The notes under the pieces were generated by a model that saw only the letters and a list, made by a program, of their open reading frames with translations, was not told the origin of the DNA and made no database searches. The translations under genes and the position numbers were made by a program. A stretch of 6,085 bases of DNA from Akkermansiaceae bacterium (GTDB lineage: Bacteria; Verrucomicrobiota; Verrucomicrobiia; Verrucomicrobiales; Akkermansiaceae): contig JALZVD010000216.1 of NCBI GenBank assembly GCA_023300205.1, positions 1-6,085 of the forward strand, written 5' to 3'. This document shows, piece after piece, positions 1 to 5,155 of this stretch. Each line of letters begins with the position of its first letter. Positions within the stretch are counted from its first letter, which is position 1.

Positions 1-1
1 C

Positions 2-61
2 CACGTCACCAAAGAACGCCTCCGCACCGCCTACAACAACGCCCACCCCCGCGCAAAATAA
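2..61 (+). CDS. C-terminal end of an unrecognised upstream gene (partial)
   Basis: Reading from base 2 gives HVTKERLRTAYNNAHPRAK and then TAA at 59-61. The codons are C-ending (CTC, CGC, ACC, GCC, TAC), like the hsdS and hsdR remnants further on, and the composition is basic and protein-like. The other two forward frames are also open here, so the frame rests on codon style and on the stop falling just before a hairpin. In a type I restriction locus the gene before hsdS is often hsdM or an interposed accessory gene, but 19 residues are too few to assign it and I do not recognise the family. Confidence 0.4.
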   Translation, partial: HVTKERLRTAYNNAHPRAK

Positions 62-68
62 TATGGAG

Positions 69-88
69 CACGGGCGTCCCGCCCTGTG
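69..88 (+). terminator. GC-rich hairpin after the upstream stop codon
   Basis: CACGGGCG (69-76) pairs with CGCCCTGTG (80-88) across a TCC loop, giving eight base pairs with one bulged T at 85. It starts 8 bases after the upstream stop codon, a position that suits a transcription terminator. No T-run follows it, so an intrinsic terminator is not well supported. A dispersed REP-like element or an mRNA-stabilising hairpin would fit equally well. Confidence 0.3.
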
Positions 89-112
89 TCCCCGCCCCCA
101 ACCAAGCCTCTC

Positions 113-136
113 CCAATCGTCCAATCGTCCAATCGT
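113..136. repeat. Three tandem copies of CCAATCGT
   Basis: Three perfect head-to-tail copies of the 8-base unit CCAATCGT are followed by a partial copy (CCAT) and then the polypyrimidine tract. It lies in non-coding DNA, so unit-number changes would not affect a reading frame. No function is evident from the sequence. Confidence 0.75.
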
Positions 137-184
137 CCATTCTCTCCTCTTGCCCCTCCCCCTCTTTCCTCCTATCAATTCCAT

Positions 185-208
185 AGTGTCACGACCTCCG
201 TCGTCACT
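185..208. other. Imperfect hairpin upstream of the hsdS remnant
   Basis: AGTG(TC)ACGAC (185-195) pairs with GTCGTCACT (200-208) across a four-base CTCC loop: nine base pairs with a two-base bulge. It ends 30 bases before the first in-frame ATG of the hsdS remnant. It could be a regulatory RNA structure or a chance inverted repeat. Nothing else around it decides between these. Confidence 0.25.
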
Positions 209-238
209 CATCATCCAGCTCCCTCTCAAGACCTCTAC

Positions 239-355
239 ATGCCCGCTAAAAAGAAAGCCGCTCACATCTTGGGCACCTTGGATGACAAGATTGAATTGAA
301 TCGGCGGATGAATGCGACGCTGGAAGGGATGGCGCAGGCGCTCTTCGAAAGCTAG
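239..355 (+). pseudogene. hsdS: hsdS central-region remnant ending at an in-frame TAG
   Basis: The frame reads MPAKKK and then [18 protein letters not shown], followed by [13 protein letters not shown] and TAG. The segment from [10 protein letters not shown] onward is the classic central conserved region of type I specificity subunits, which links the two target-recognition domains and forms the coiled coil that contacts HsdM. In the family the next residues are a W-F-V-D-F-D-P type run. Here TAG (353-355) replaces the tryptophan TGG, and the same frame continues as FVNFDP and into the ORF at 374. The roughly 150-200 residues of the first recognition domain that should precede this region are missing. 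Upstream DNA is unrelated low-complexity sequence, so the gene is both 5'-truncated and interrupted. The ATG at 239 lacks a clear Shine-Dalgarno sequence. Confidence 0.8.
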
Positions 356-373
356 TTTGTTAACTTTGACCCG

Positions 374-1147
374 ATGATCGACAACGCCCTCTCCGCCGGT
401 AACCCCATCCCCGACGAACTCGCCCCCCGCACCGAAGTCCGCCGCCAAGCCCTCGCCGATGGCACCGCCAACCGCGAAGCCGCCAAACCCTTCCCCGCCG
501 CCTTCCAAGAAACCGAATCCATGGGCTGGATCCCGGAGGGGTGGACGACGGAACCACTAGGAGAGATTGCATCTATTCTGAATGGTTACGCTTTCCAGAG
601 TGGAGACTACACTGACACCGGCATCTTTGTTTTGAGAACAAAGAACTTTGACGCGAACGGGCTCTCATCAAGGAGGAGTGACGACGTTTTTCTTCCTGAT
701 TCATTTGCTGAATCACACAGCGCCTATTTGTCGCAGCCATTCGATTTTCACTTAGTTATGGTTGCCGCCAGTATTAGTAAAACGTCTCTCCTGCTGCCTC
801 ACATGCTCCCCGCACTACGAAATCAGAATATGTGGTGTTTTAGACCAAAAACAACATTCCAAAGCAGGAGTTACCTCAATCTCGCTGTTCAAAAAAAGGT
901 GTCAGAAGTAATGACTTGGGCATCAGGTAGCGCTCGTTCCTTTTTCAGAAAAAGCGATTTTAAGGCCCATGAAATATTGGTCCCCTCAGAAAACTTACTT
1001 ATCGCTTTCGAAGATCAAGTTGGACCGATGTTTCTAGGTATCTCCAATAAATCGGCGGAATCCGAAAACCTAGCAAGTCTCCGCGACACTCTGCTCCCGA
1101 AACTCATCTCCGGCGAACCCCGTATCCCGGACTCTGAAAAACTTTAG
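374..1147 (+). CDS. hsdS: HsdS C-terminal half: second target-recognition domain of a type I R-M specificity subunit
   Basis: HsdS gives type I restriction-modification complexes their DNA sequence specificity. This 257-residue ORF is the surviving downstream part of the interrupted gene, in the same frame as the remnant before the TAG. Residues 1-47 finish the central region. GWIPEGW (51-57) opens the second recognition domain (about 51-225), which contains LNGYAFQSGDY, a VMVAASISKTSLL stretch and NQNMWCFRP. ESENLASLRDTLLPKLISGE (229-248) is the C-terminal conserved helix. A full HsdS has about 400-450 residues and two recognition domains. Natural half-size HsdS proteins can dimerise, so restart at this ATG could give a working half subunit, but no Shine-Dalgarno sequence supports it. 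Codons are C-rich to about base 540, AT-richer through the recognition domain, and C-rich again at the end, which suggests domain exchange. It may be simply dead. Confidence 0.8.
   Translation: MIDNALSAGNPIPDELAPRTEVRRQALADGTANREAAKPFPAAFQETESMGWIPEGWTTEPLGEIASILNGYAFQSGDYTDTGIFVLRTKNFDANGLSSRRSDDVFLPDSFAESHSAYLSQPFDFHLVMVAASISKTSLLLPHMLPALRNQNMWCFRPKTTFQSRSYLNLAVQKKVSEVMTWASGSARSFFRKSDFKAHEILVPSENLLIAFEDQVGPMFLGISNKSAESENLASLRDTLLPKLISGEPRIPDSEKL
1079..1117 (+). repeat. hsdS-tail repeat, left copy
   Basis: These 39 bases encode LRDTLLPKLISGE, the C-terminal conserved motif of HsdS. They match bases 3577-3615 at 31 of 39 positions by hand count. The two copies flank the Septu-like gene pair, together with the hsdR head that precedes the right copy. 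Confidence 0.7.
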
Positions 1148-1162
1148 AATATTGAGCACCTA

Positions 1163-2650
1163 ATGCATCTATCTACATTATCTTTAATCGATGTTCGACA
1201 GTTTGAGGAGCGAGGTTTTGAGTTCGCTCCTGGGTTCAACCTGCTAATCGGCGAGAACGGCCATGGCAAGACAACCATTATTCGTGCATTACTTGCCGCT
1301 GTGGGTGGATCCAACCAAACAGGCCTATATCCGAAGCTCGCGGATGAAGATATTCGACTGAATAAGAAGCAAGCCAAAGTTGAGGCCGAAGTGCTTCAAT
1401 CAGATGGAACCTCAGAGAAATTTCGCTACAAAAAGAGTCTCTGGACGCGTGCATCTCGATCACACACGCGGAACCAGAGGCCTCTTGTGTTAAGCTACGC
1501 ATCCAACGAAGCGACCTGCTCTTCGATGAACTTGAAAGACGTAAAACGAGTCCGAGGGACAAGGGGCAACGATATTCGTAGTTTTGAAGAGTTTCTCTTC
1601 TACGGCGATGAGAGGGAGTCTTTCCAAAGGAGACGCGATCGGTCCTACAGCCGATTCGGAAACAGCCACACGGTACGTAAGTTTGTAGGTAAGGTTCTGT
1701 CAACCTTCTCCCCTGATTTTCAGGATTTCTATTGGCGCTTTGAGCCCTACGATTGCTCTGTTGTGCTTTCTTCGGGCGAATCCAGGGAAGAGGTTTTTGA
1801 TGGCAAAATTGAGAACGTGATTCGATCTGCAGCTTTGCGCCATTTCCAAGAAGATTGGCCTAGAAGACGAAAAATCCCATATGATTGGCCGGATCAAGAG
1901 AAAGTGATTTTATATCCACAGGATGAGGGAAAACGTGGCAGGTATAATCTACCCGATCTCCGTGATATTTGGCAGGGAAAGGAGTCTGGCATCTCGGCAG
2001 ATACTCGGGAGATTTTGCAAGATATGCCTCTAGAGGTGAAATTGACGCCACGAATCATGATCCGTCGGGAGGCAGGTCCCCTTAGCCTTAAGCAACTATC
2101 CGACGGAGAGCAGCGTCTCTTTTCACTCTTTGTCGATATCGCGCGAGAGCTTTCTATTCAGGAGGGATCTGATGGAGGAATCGGAGGCGGTAAAGCCATT
2201 GTGCTTATTGATGAGATTGACGTGCATCTCCATCCAAAGTGGCAGCGGAACATTGTTCCCGCACTGGAAGATCTATTTCCTGATTGTCAGTTCATCGCCA
2301 CCACTCATTCGCCATTTGTGATTCAATCGATGCGTGGCGGAAAATTGATTTCTTTGGATGGAAAAATCGAAGCTGAGTATGCCAACCAAAACATTGAAGA
2401 TGTGGCAGAAGACATCATGGGAATTGAGATACCACAACGTTCCAATCGCTATGTAGAAATGATGAAAATTGCCAGCCGCTACTATCGAGCTCTAAAAAAA
2501 GCGGAACAGGATTCAAATGTTGATGTGGCGGATCTCAAAATGGAGCTGGATGCCATATCCGTGAGGTATTCAAATGATCCATTTTTTGCTGCAAATCTAG
2601 ATTTTCAGTGGGAAACTTTTATTGCCAAAATGGAGATTTCAGAGTCATGA
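1163..2650 (+). CDS. ptuA: Septu-like ABC/AAA-type ATPase (PtuA family)
   Basis: A 495-residue SMC/RecF-like ATPase, the nucleotide-driven partner of the HNH nuclease encoded directly after it. The Walker A motif GENGHGKTT is at 30-38, after the N-terminal strand LLIG. The ABC signature LSDGEQ is at 312-317. Walker B AIVLIDEID is at 345-353, with catalytic E351. A D-loop-like HLHPKW follows, and the switch histidine is H382 in TTHSPFV. All ATPase motifs are intact. No Toprim domain follows, which argues against an OLD-family nuclease such as GajA. Size, motif order and the adjacent HNH gene match the Septu defence system, in which PtuA and PtuB form a complex that degrades DNA on infection. 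It starts 15 bases after the hsdS stop with only a weak GAG as possible ribosome site. The ATG begins a natural MHLSTLSLIDVRQF strand. No retron reverse transcriptase or ncRNA is seen, so this is a stand-alone type. Confidence 0.85.
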   Translation: MHLSTLSLIDVRQFEERGFEFAPGFNLLIGENGHGKTTIIRALLAAVGGSNQTGLYPKLADEDIRLNKKQAKVEAEVLQSDGTSEKFRYKKSLWTRASRSHTRNQRPLVLSYASNEATCSSMNLKDVKRVRGTRGNDIRSFEEFLFYGDERESFQRRRDRSYSRFGNSHTVRKFVGKVLSTFSPDFQDFYWRFEPYDCSVVLSSGESREEVFDGKIENVIRSAALRHFQEDWPRRRKIPYDWPDQEKVILYPQDEGKRGRYNLPDLRDIWQGKESGISADTREILQDMPLEVKLTPRIMIRREAGPLSLKQLSDGEQRLFSLFVDIARELSIQEGSDGGIGGGKAIVLIDEIDVHLHPKWQRNIVPALEDLFPDCQFIATTHSPFVIQSMRGGKLISLDGKIEAEYANQNIEDVAEDIMGIEIPQRSNRYVEMMKIASRYYRALKKAEQDSNVDVADLKMELDAISVRYSNDPFFAANLDFQWETFIAKMEISES

Positions 2651-3348
2651 GGCCGGTAAATAAAGGAGTCGATCAAGGTGCTTTCAACCCTTATCAGGAC
2701 GCGCAACAGCCATTGAAAACACAGCTGGGTGAATTCTGCTCATATTGTGAACGCTGGATCGCGTCAGGTATTCATGTTGAGCATAAATTGCCAAAGGATC
2801 TATACGTCAGTGAAAAGTATAAGTGGACTAATTTCCTCCTCTCTTGCCCAAACTGCAACAGTGGTAAAGGATCTGGTCAGTTAAACCTCGCAGACTACTT
2901 ATGGCCGGACGCTGACAATACCTTTCGTGCATTTACCTATGACGCAGAGGGTCGAGTTACGGTTTCTTCACCGCTCTCAGCGCGAGAAAGCACTCTTGCT
3001 GAATCCACCTGGAAAATGGTTAATCTAAACAAACATCCAGACGTGGATTCCGGATTCGAAGCGCCTACACCAAAGGATGAACGGTGGCTGCACCGCAAAC
3101 AAGCATGGGCAATTGCTAGCAGGCAAAAAGCCAGATTAGATTCTCTATCAAATCATCCCGAGATTGACAGCTTTCGAGAGGATGCAGCGATCATTGCACG
3201 AGAGCGCGGTATGTTTTCTGTTTGGATGTCGGTTTTCGAATCTGACCCAGAGATGAAAGAAATTCTCATCCGAGAATTTGAAGGAACTGCCGCGAATTGC
3301 TTCAATGGCGACGGCGACGCTGTCGCACGTCCAAACGGTCAACTCTAG
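2647..3348 (+). CDS. ptuB: Septu-like HNH endonuclease (PtuB family)
   Basis: The 233-residue product is an HNH nuclease of the PtuB/TIGR02646-like type. It begins MRPVNKG, typical of the family. The zinc-binding pair C31-x2-C34 (FCSYCERW) is followed by EH (45-46) in HVEHKLPKDLY, then the HNH asparagine region WTNFLLSC and the second zinc pair C67-x2-C70 with N71 (CPNCNSGKG). WPDADNTFRAF (86-96) and the C-terminal GTAANCFNGDGDAVARP are also characteristic of the group, so the protein looks full length. The start is set at the ATG overlapping the ATPase stop as ATGA, which implies translational coupling. An in-frame GTG at 2608 would add 13 residues that look like an out-of-frame reading of the ATPase tail. 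It should act with the upstream ATPase as the DNA-cutting effector of Septu. Confidence 0.88.
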   Translation: MRPVNKGVDQGAFNPYQDAQQPLKTQLGEFCSYCERWIASGIHVEHKLPKDLYVSEKYKWTNFLLSCPNCNSGKGSGQLNLADYLWPDADNTFRAFTYDAEGRVTVSSPLSARESTLAESTWKMVNLNKHPDVDSGFEAPTPKDERWLHRKQAWAIASRQKARLDSLSNHPEIDSFREDAAIIARERGMFSVWMSVFESDPEMKEILIREFEGTAANCFNGDGDAVARPNGQL

Positions 3349-3361
3349 AACTCGGACAAAC

Positions 3362-3463
3362 ATGGATACTATAGTTAAGAGACCAAACCGTATCGAACCG
3401 ATTCCCAGAACGAGCTTAGGATCGCTAGAATTCAATGTTGCTCTCTGGGAGGGCAGCGAATGA
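3362..3463 (+). CDS. Possible 33-residue peptide or gene remnant before the hsdR head
   Basis: ATG at 3362 opens a 33-codon frame starting MDTIVKRPNRIEPIPR and ending WEGSE. Its TGA (3461-3463) overlaps the ATG of the hsdR head as ATGA, the coupling also seen at the two well-supported junctions here. No Shine-Dalgarno sequence precedes the ATG and I recognise no family. It could be a small gene, the 3' remnant of a lost gene that once sat upstream of hsdR, or a chance frame. Confidence 0.2.
   Translation: MDTIVKRPNRIEPIPRTSLGSLEFNVALWEGSE
3447..3453 (+). promoter_or_regulatory. Shine-Dalgarno GGGAGGG for the hsdR head
   Basis: GGGAGGG sits 6 bases before the ATG of MKFTEAQLE, close to ideal spacing, and is the best ribosome site in the window. 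It fixes the start of the hsdR-derived ORF at 3460. Through the overlap at 3641 it may also bring ribosomes to the TIR gene. Confidence 0.6.
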
Positions 3464-3576
3464 AATTCACCGAAGCCCAACTCGAATCTGCCATCATCGA
3501 GCTCCTTGGAGCCGAGGGCTATCCGCAAGTGCTGGGCGAAGCGATTGAGCTCCAGCCGAAAGAAATTCTTACCAAA
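3460..3576 (+). repeat. hsdR-head direct repeat, copy A
   Basis: The first 39 codons of hsdR, repeated at 4651-4767 without gaps. By hand count 100 of 117 bases agree, and most differences are at third codon positions. The proteins agree at 33 of 39 residues. This pattern fits two diverged hsdR alleles rather than a recent duplication. Confidence 0.85.
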
Positions 3577-3615
3577 CCCCGCAACACCATCCTCCCGAAA
3601 CTCCTATCCGGTGAA
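3577..3615 (+). repeat. hsdS-tail repeat, right copy
   Basis: Encodes PRNTILPKLLSGE and matches 1079-1117 at 31 of 39 bases, with a run CTCCCGAAACTC identical in both. It begins immediately after the hsdR-head repeat ends, which fixes the chimera junction at about 3576/3577. Confidence 0.7.
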
Positions 3616-3640
3616 ATTGCGGTATGTAACAAAACTTATC

Positions 3641-4624
3641 ATGCCTGAAGAAGCTTACCCTATTTCAATTGACGAACTGGCGGCTACACTCCGAGATCTC
3701 AGTCATCATGGTGCCGACCGGAAGATTCAACAGGTCCTCGAAGAATCTTCTTGGAGTCTCCCCTTTGTCCATGCGGATGACTGGAATGGAGGAACAGATT
3801 ACTTCCTTCTCAACCTTGCCGTGCCCACTGCGCTGTTCGCGGCAATCAGGGAATCGAAAGAAGATGCGGAAAACGAGATACTCGGGATGGCGGGTGACAT
3901 CGACGCTGCCTACGATAACCACACTATCTCTAGAGTTCTGCTAACTCCAAAATTGGGAACGCTGCCTCCAAAAGGAAACTTACCGGCGGGAGTTGTCCGT
4001 GAGATCTGGGAGGAAGGCCATTTCAAGCTCTTCTTAAGCCATCTGGCGACCAATAAGGAGAACGTCCACAATCTTAAATATGCTCTGAAATGCTATGGGA
4101 TTGATTGCTTTGTAGCGCACGACGATATTACCCCAAGTCGTGAATGGCAGGAGCAAATTGAAAATGCCCTTCGGAGCATGGATGCATTAGTTGCGTTAGT
4201 TGAGCCAGATTTCATTAGGAGCCAATGGTGCGATCAAGAAGTTGGTTGGGCGCTCGGTAGAGGGCTCCAAGTGATAGGTGTCCGACTCAACGCAAATCCA
4301 CATGGATTCATCGGGAAATTCCAAGGAGTTTCAGGAAGCCTCGAATACCCAAAACCTCTGGCCAAAAGTATCTTCGAAGCCCTTAAAACACAGCCGACTC
4401 ATCGAACCAGGCTAAATCAGGGTCTCGCCTACGCATTACTCAACTCGAAATCATTCTCTGACTCTATCGCTTTGAGTAAAATCATTGAACTTTGCAATGA
4501 CTTCACGCCCGCAGATAAGCAGATTCTCTGGGAAGCCTGTCGCACCAATAACCAAGTCTACCAAGCTCATAAAGTCACTGAGAAGGTTTATGGTCTCATA
4601 GGAGAGCCACCAGTGCCAGCCTAG
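3641..4624 (+). CDS. TIR-domain defence protein with unassigned N-terminal domain
   Basis: The 327-residue product has three parts. Residues 1-122 are an N-terminal region I cannot assign, with HADDWNGGTDYFLLNLAVP at 44-62. Residues about 126-250 form a TIR domain: FKLFLSH (128-134) is the first strand and box 1, DCFVAHDDITPSREW (155-169) the second strand and BB loop, ALVALVEPDF the next strand, and SQWCDQEVGWALGRG (194-208) carries E200, which aligns with the catalytic glutamate of TIR NADases. The remaining 75 residues are a mostly helical tail. Bacterial TIR proteins commonly destroy NAD or make cyclic ADP-ribose-type signals on infection. Here the catalytic site looks intact, so an NAD-consuming effector is a reasonable inference. 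I chose ATG 3641, which overlaps the chimera stop (3646-3648). An upstream in-frame ATG at 3506 would translate hsdR/hsdS DNA out of frame. No Shine-Dalgarno sequence is visible, so coupled translation is likely. There are no membrane segments. Confidence 0.8.
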   Translation: MPEEAYPISIDELAATLRDLSHHGADRKIQQVLEESSWSLPFVHADDWNGGTDYFLLNLAVPTALFAAIRESKEDAENEILGMAGDIDAAYDNHTISRVLLTPKLGTLPPKGNLPAGVVREIWEEGHFKLFLSHLATNKENVHNLKYALKCYGIDCFVAHDDITPSREWQEQIENALRSMDALVALVEPDFIRSQWCDQEVGWALGRGLQVIGVRLNANPHGFIGKFQGVSGSLEYPKPLAKSIFEALKTQPTHRTRLNQGLAYALLNSKSFSDSIALSKIIELCNDFTPADKQILWEACRTNNQVYQAHKVTEKVYGLIGEPPVPA

Positions 4625-4627
4625 GGA
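4623..4627 (+). promoter_or_regulatory. Shine-Dalgarno AGGGA for the second hsdR fragment
   Basis: AGGGA starts in the TIR stop codon and lies 8 bases before the ATG at 4636. The next in-frame ATG (4651, the family's usual MKFTEAQ start) has no such site at normal distance. Translation therefore probably starts at 4636 and adds MQHAK. Confidence 0.4.
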
Positions 4628-4650
4628 ACTCACTAATGCAACATGCTAAA

Positions 4651-4767
4651 ATGAAATTCACCGAAGCCCAACTCGAATCAGCGATCATCGAACTCCTCGG
4701 AGTCGAGGGCTATCCGCACGTGTTGGGCGAGGCGATTGAGCGTCAGCCGCAGGAGGTGCTCATCAAA
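4651..4767 (+). repeat. hsdR-head direct repeat, copy B
   Basis: Partner of the copy at 3460-3576. Beyond codon 39 this copy continues as genuine HsdR (ADLRAFLAKRY), whereas the other jumps to HsdS sequence, so this is the less rearranged copy. The two copies bracket the TIR gene. Confidence 0.85.
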
Positions 4768-5067
4768 GCCGACCTGCGCGCCTTCCTGGCCAAGCGATAC
4801 GCCGCCGACCACATCACACCGCAGGAAATCGAGGCGGTGATCAAGCAGCTCGAAGCCTACTCCGCCGCCGATCTCTACGAGAGCAACAAGGCGGTCATGA
4901 AGCTGATCTCGGATGGCTTTCTGCTGAAGCGGGAAGACCGCAGCCAGAAGGATCTGTATATCCAGTTGATCGATTACTCGGAGCTGGTGGCGTTTCGGGA
5001 ACCGAATCCCGGCGAAGTGCCGTCCATGGTCGGGCTTCTCGAAGCCGAGGCCTGCCCGCATGTGATT

Positions 5068-5110
5068 GTAGGAGTCGCCTACACCCTTCAGGCGAGCCTG
5101 AAGGGTGTGG
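5068..5110. repeat. REP-like palindromic element with GTAG head
   Basis: GTAG at 5068-5071 is followed by a perfect 13-base inverted repeat: ACACCCTTCAGGC (5081-5093) and GCCTGAAGGGTGT (5096-5108), separated by only two bases. A GTAG-type tetranucleotide at the foot of a hairpin is the layout of REP sequences mobilised by RAYT (REP-associated tyrosine) transposases. No RAYT gene is in the window. It lies about 36 bases after HsdR similarity ends, inside the read-through tail of the fragment, so its insertion or a deletion beside it may have caused the truncation. There is no T-run after it, so it is not a clear intrinsic terminator. Confidence 0.6.
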
Positions 5111-5155
5111 ACATCACCACAAACTGTCAAGCGGTTCCTGACTCGTTCGAAATTC

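Larger units (their letters stand above)
62..238. other. Non-coding, C/T-rich intergenic stretch
   Basis: No convincing gene lies here. The open frames across it translate to proline/serine/leucine-rich sequence typical of C/T-rich DNA read as protein. It holds a GC-rich hairpin just after the upstream stop, three tandem CCAATCGT units, a nearly pure pyrimidine tract at 140-173 (one G at 152) and an imperfect hairpin at 185-208. It occupies the place where the first target-recognition domain of hsdS would be expected, so it marks a deletion or replacement breakpoint. I see no clear promoter or ribosome binding site serving the hsdS remnant. Confidence 0.6.
3460..3648 (+). pseudogene. hsdR-head / hsdS-tail chimera (type I R-M recombination scar)
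   Basis: The 62-residue ORF is two unrelated pieces joined in frame. Residues 1-39 (MKFTEAQLESAIIELLG through EILTK) are the start of a type I restriction subunit HsdR and match the copy at 4651. From residue 40, PRNTILPKLLSGEIAV matches the C-terminal motif of HsdS, as in LRDTLLPKLISGE at 1079-1117. A short unrelated end NKTYHA follows. Neither part can function: HsdR normally has about 1000 residues with nuclease and helicase domains. The ORF is preceded by a strong Shine-Dalgarno sequence, and its stop overlaps the TIR start, so it may now act only as a leader that couples translation. I infer that it records a crossover that placed one R-M locus after another. Confidence 0.75.

Noticed and set aside
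113..136. CRISPR array
   Set aside because: Units of 8 bases are directly adjacent with no spacers, and no Cas genes are present.
63..355. Two overlapping forward ORFs starting at 63 and 86
   Set aside because: Their first parts read proline/serine-rich from C/T-rich repeats. Only the end of the frame starting at 86 (from about 262) is real protein similarity, and that is recorded as the hsdS remnant.
1278..1703. 141-codon minus-strand ORF inside the ATPase gene
   Set aside because: Fully contained in the well-supported PtuA-like gene, cysteine- and serine-rich, with no recognisable motif.
2608..2646. GTG start upstream for the HNH gene
   Set aside because: The 13 added residues overlap the ATPase tail in another frame. 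The family begins MRPV at the ATG forming an ATGA overlap.
1163..3348. Retron-type Septu with reverse transcriptase and msr-msd RNA
   Set aside because: No reverse transcriptase motif is encoded before or after the pair, and only 15 bases separate it from hsdS.
3506..3640. Longer N-terminus for the TIR protein
   Set aside because: These 45 codons are the +1 shifted reading of the hsdR/hsdS chimera, which is itself in a recognisable frame.
1163..4624. Single three-gene system of ATPase, HNH nuclease and TIR
   Set aside because: The hsdR-head/hsdS-tail scar between the HNH and TIR genes indicates separate origins, and ATPase plus HNH already make a complete known pair.
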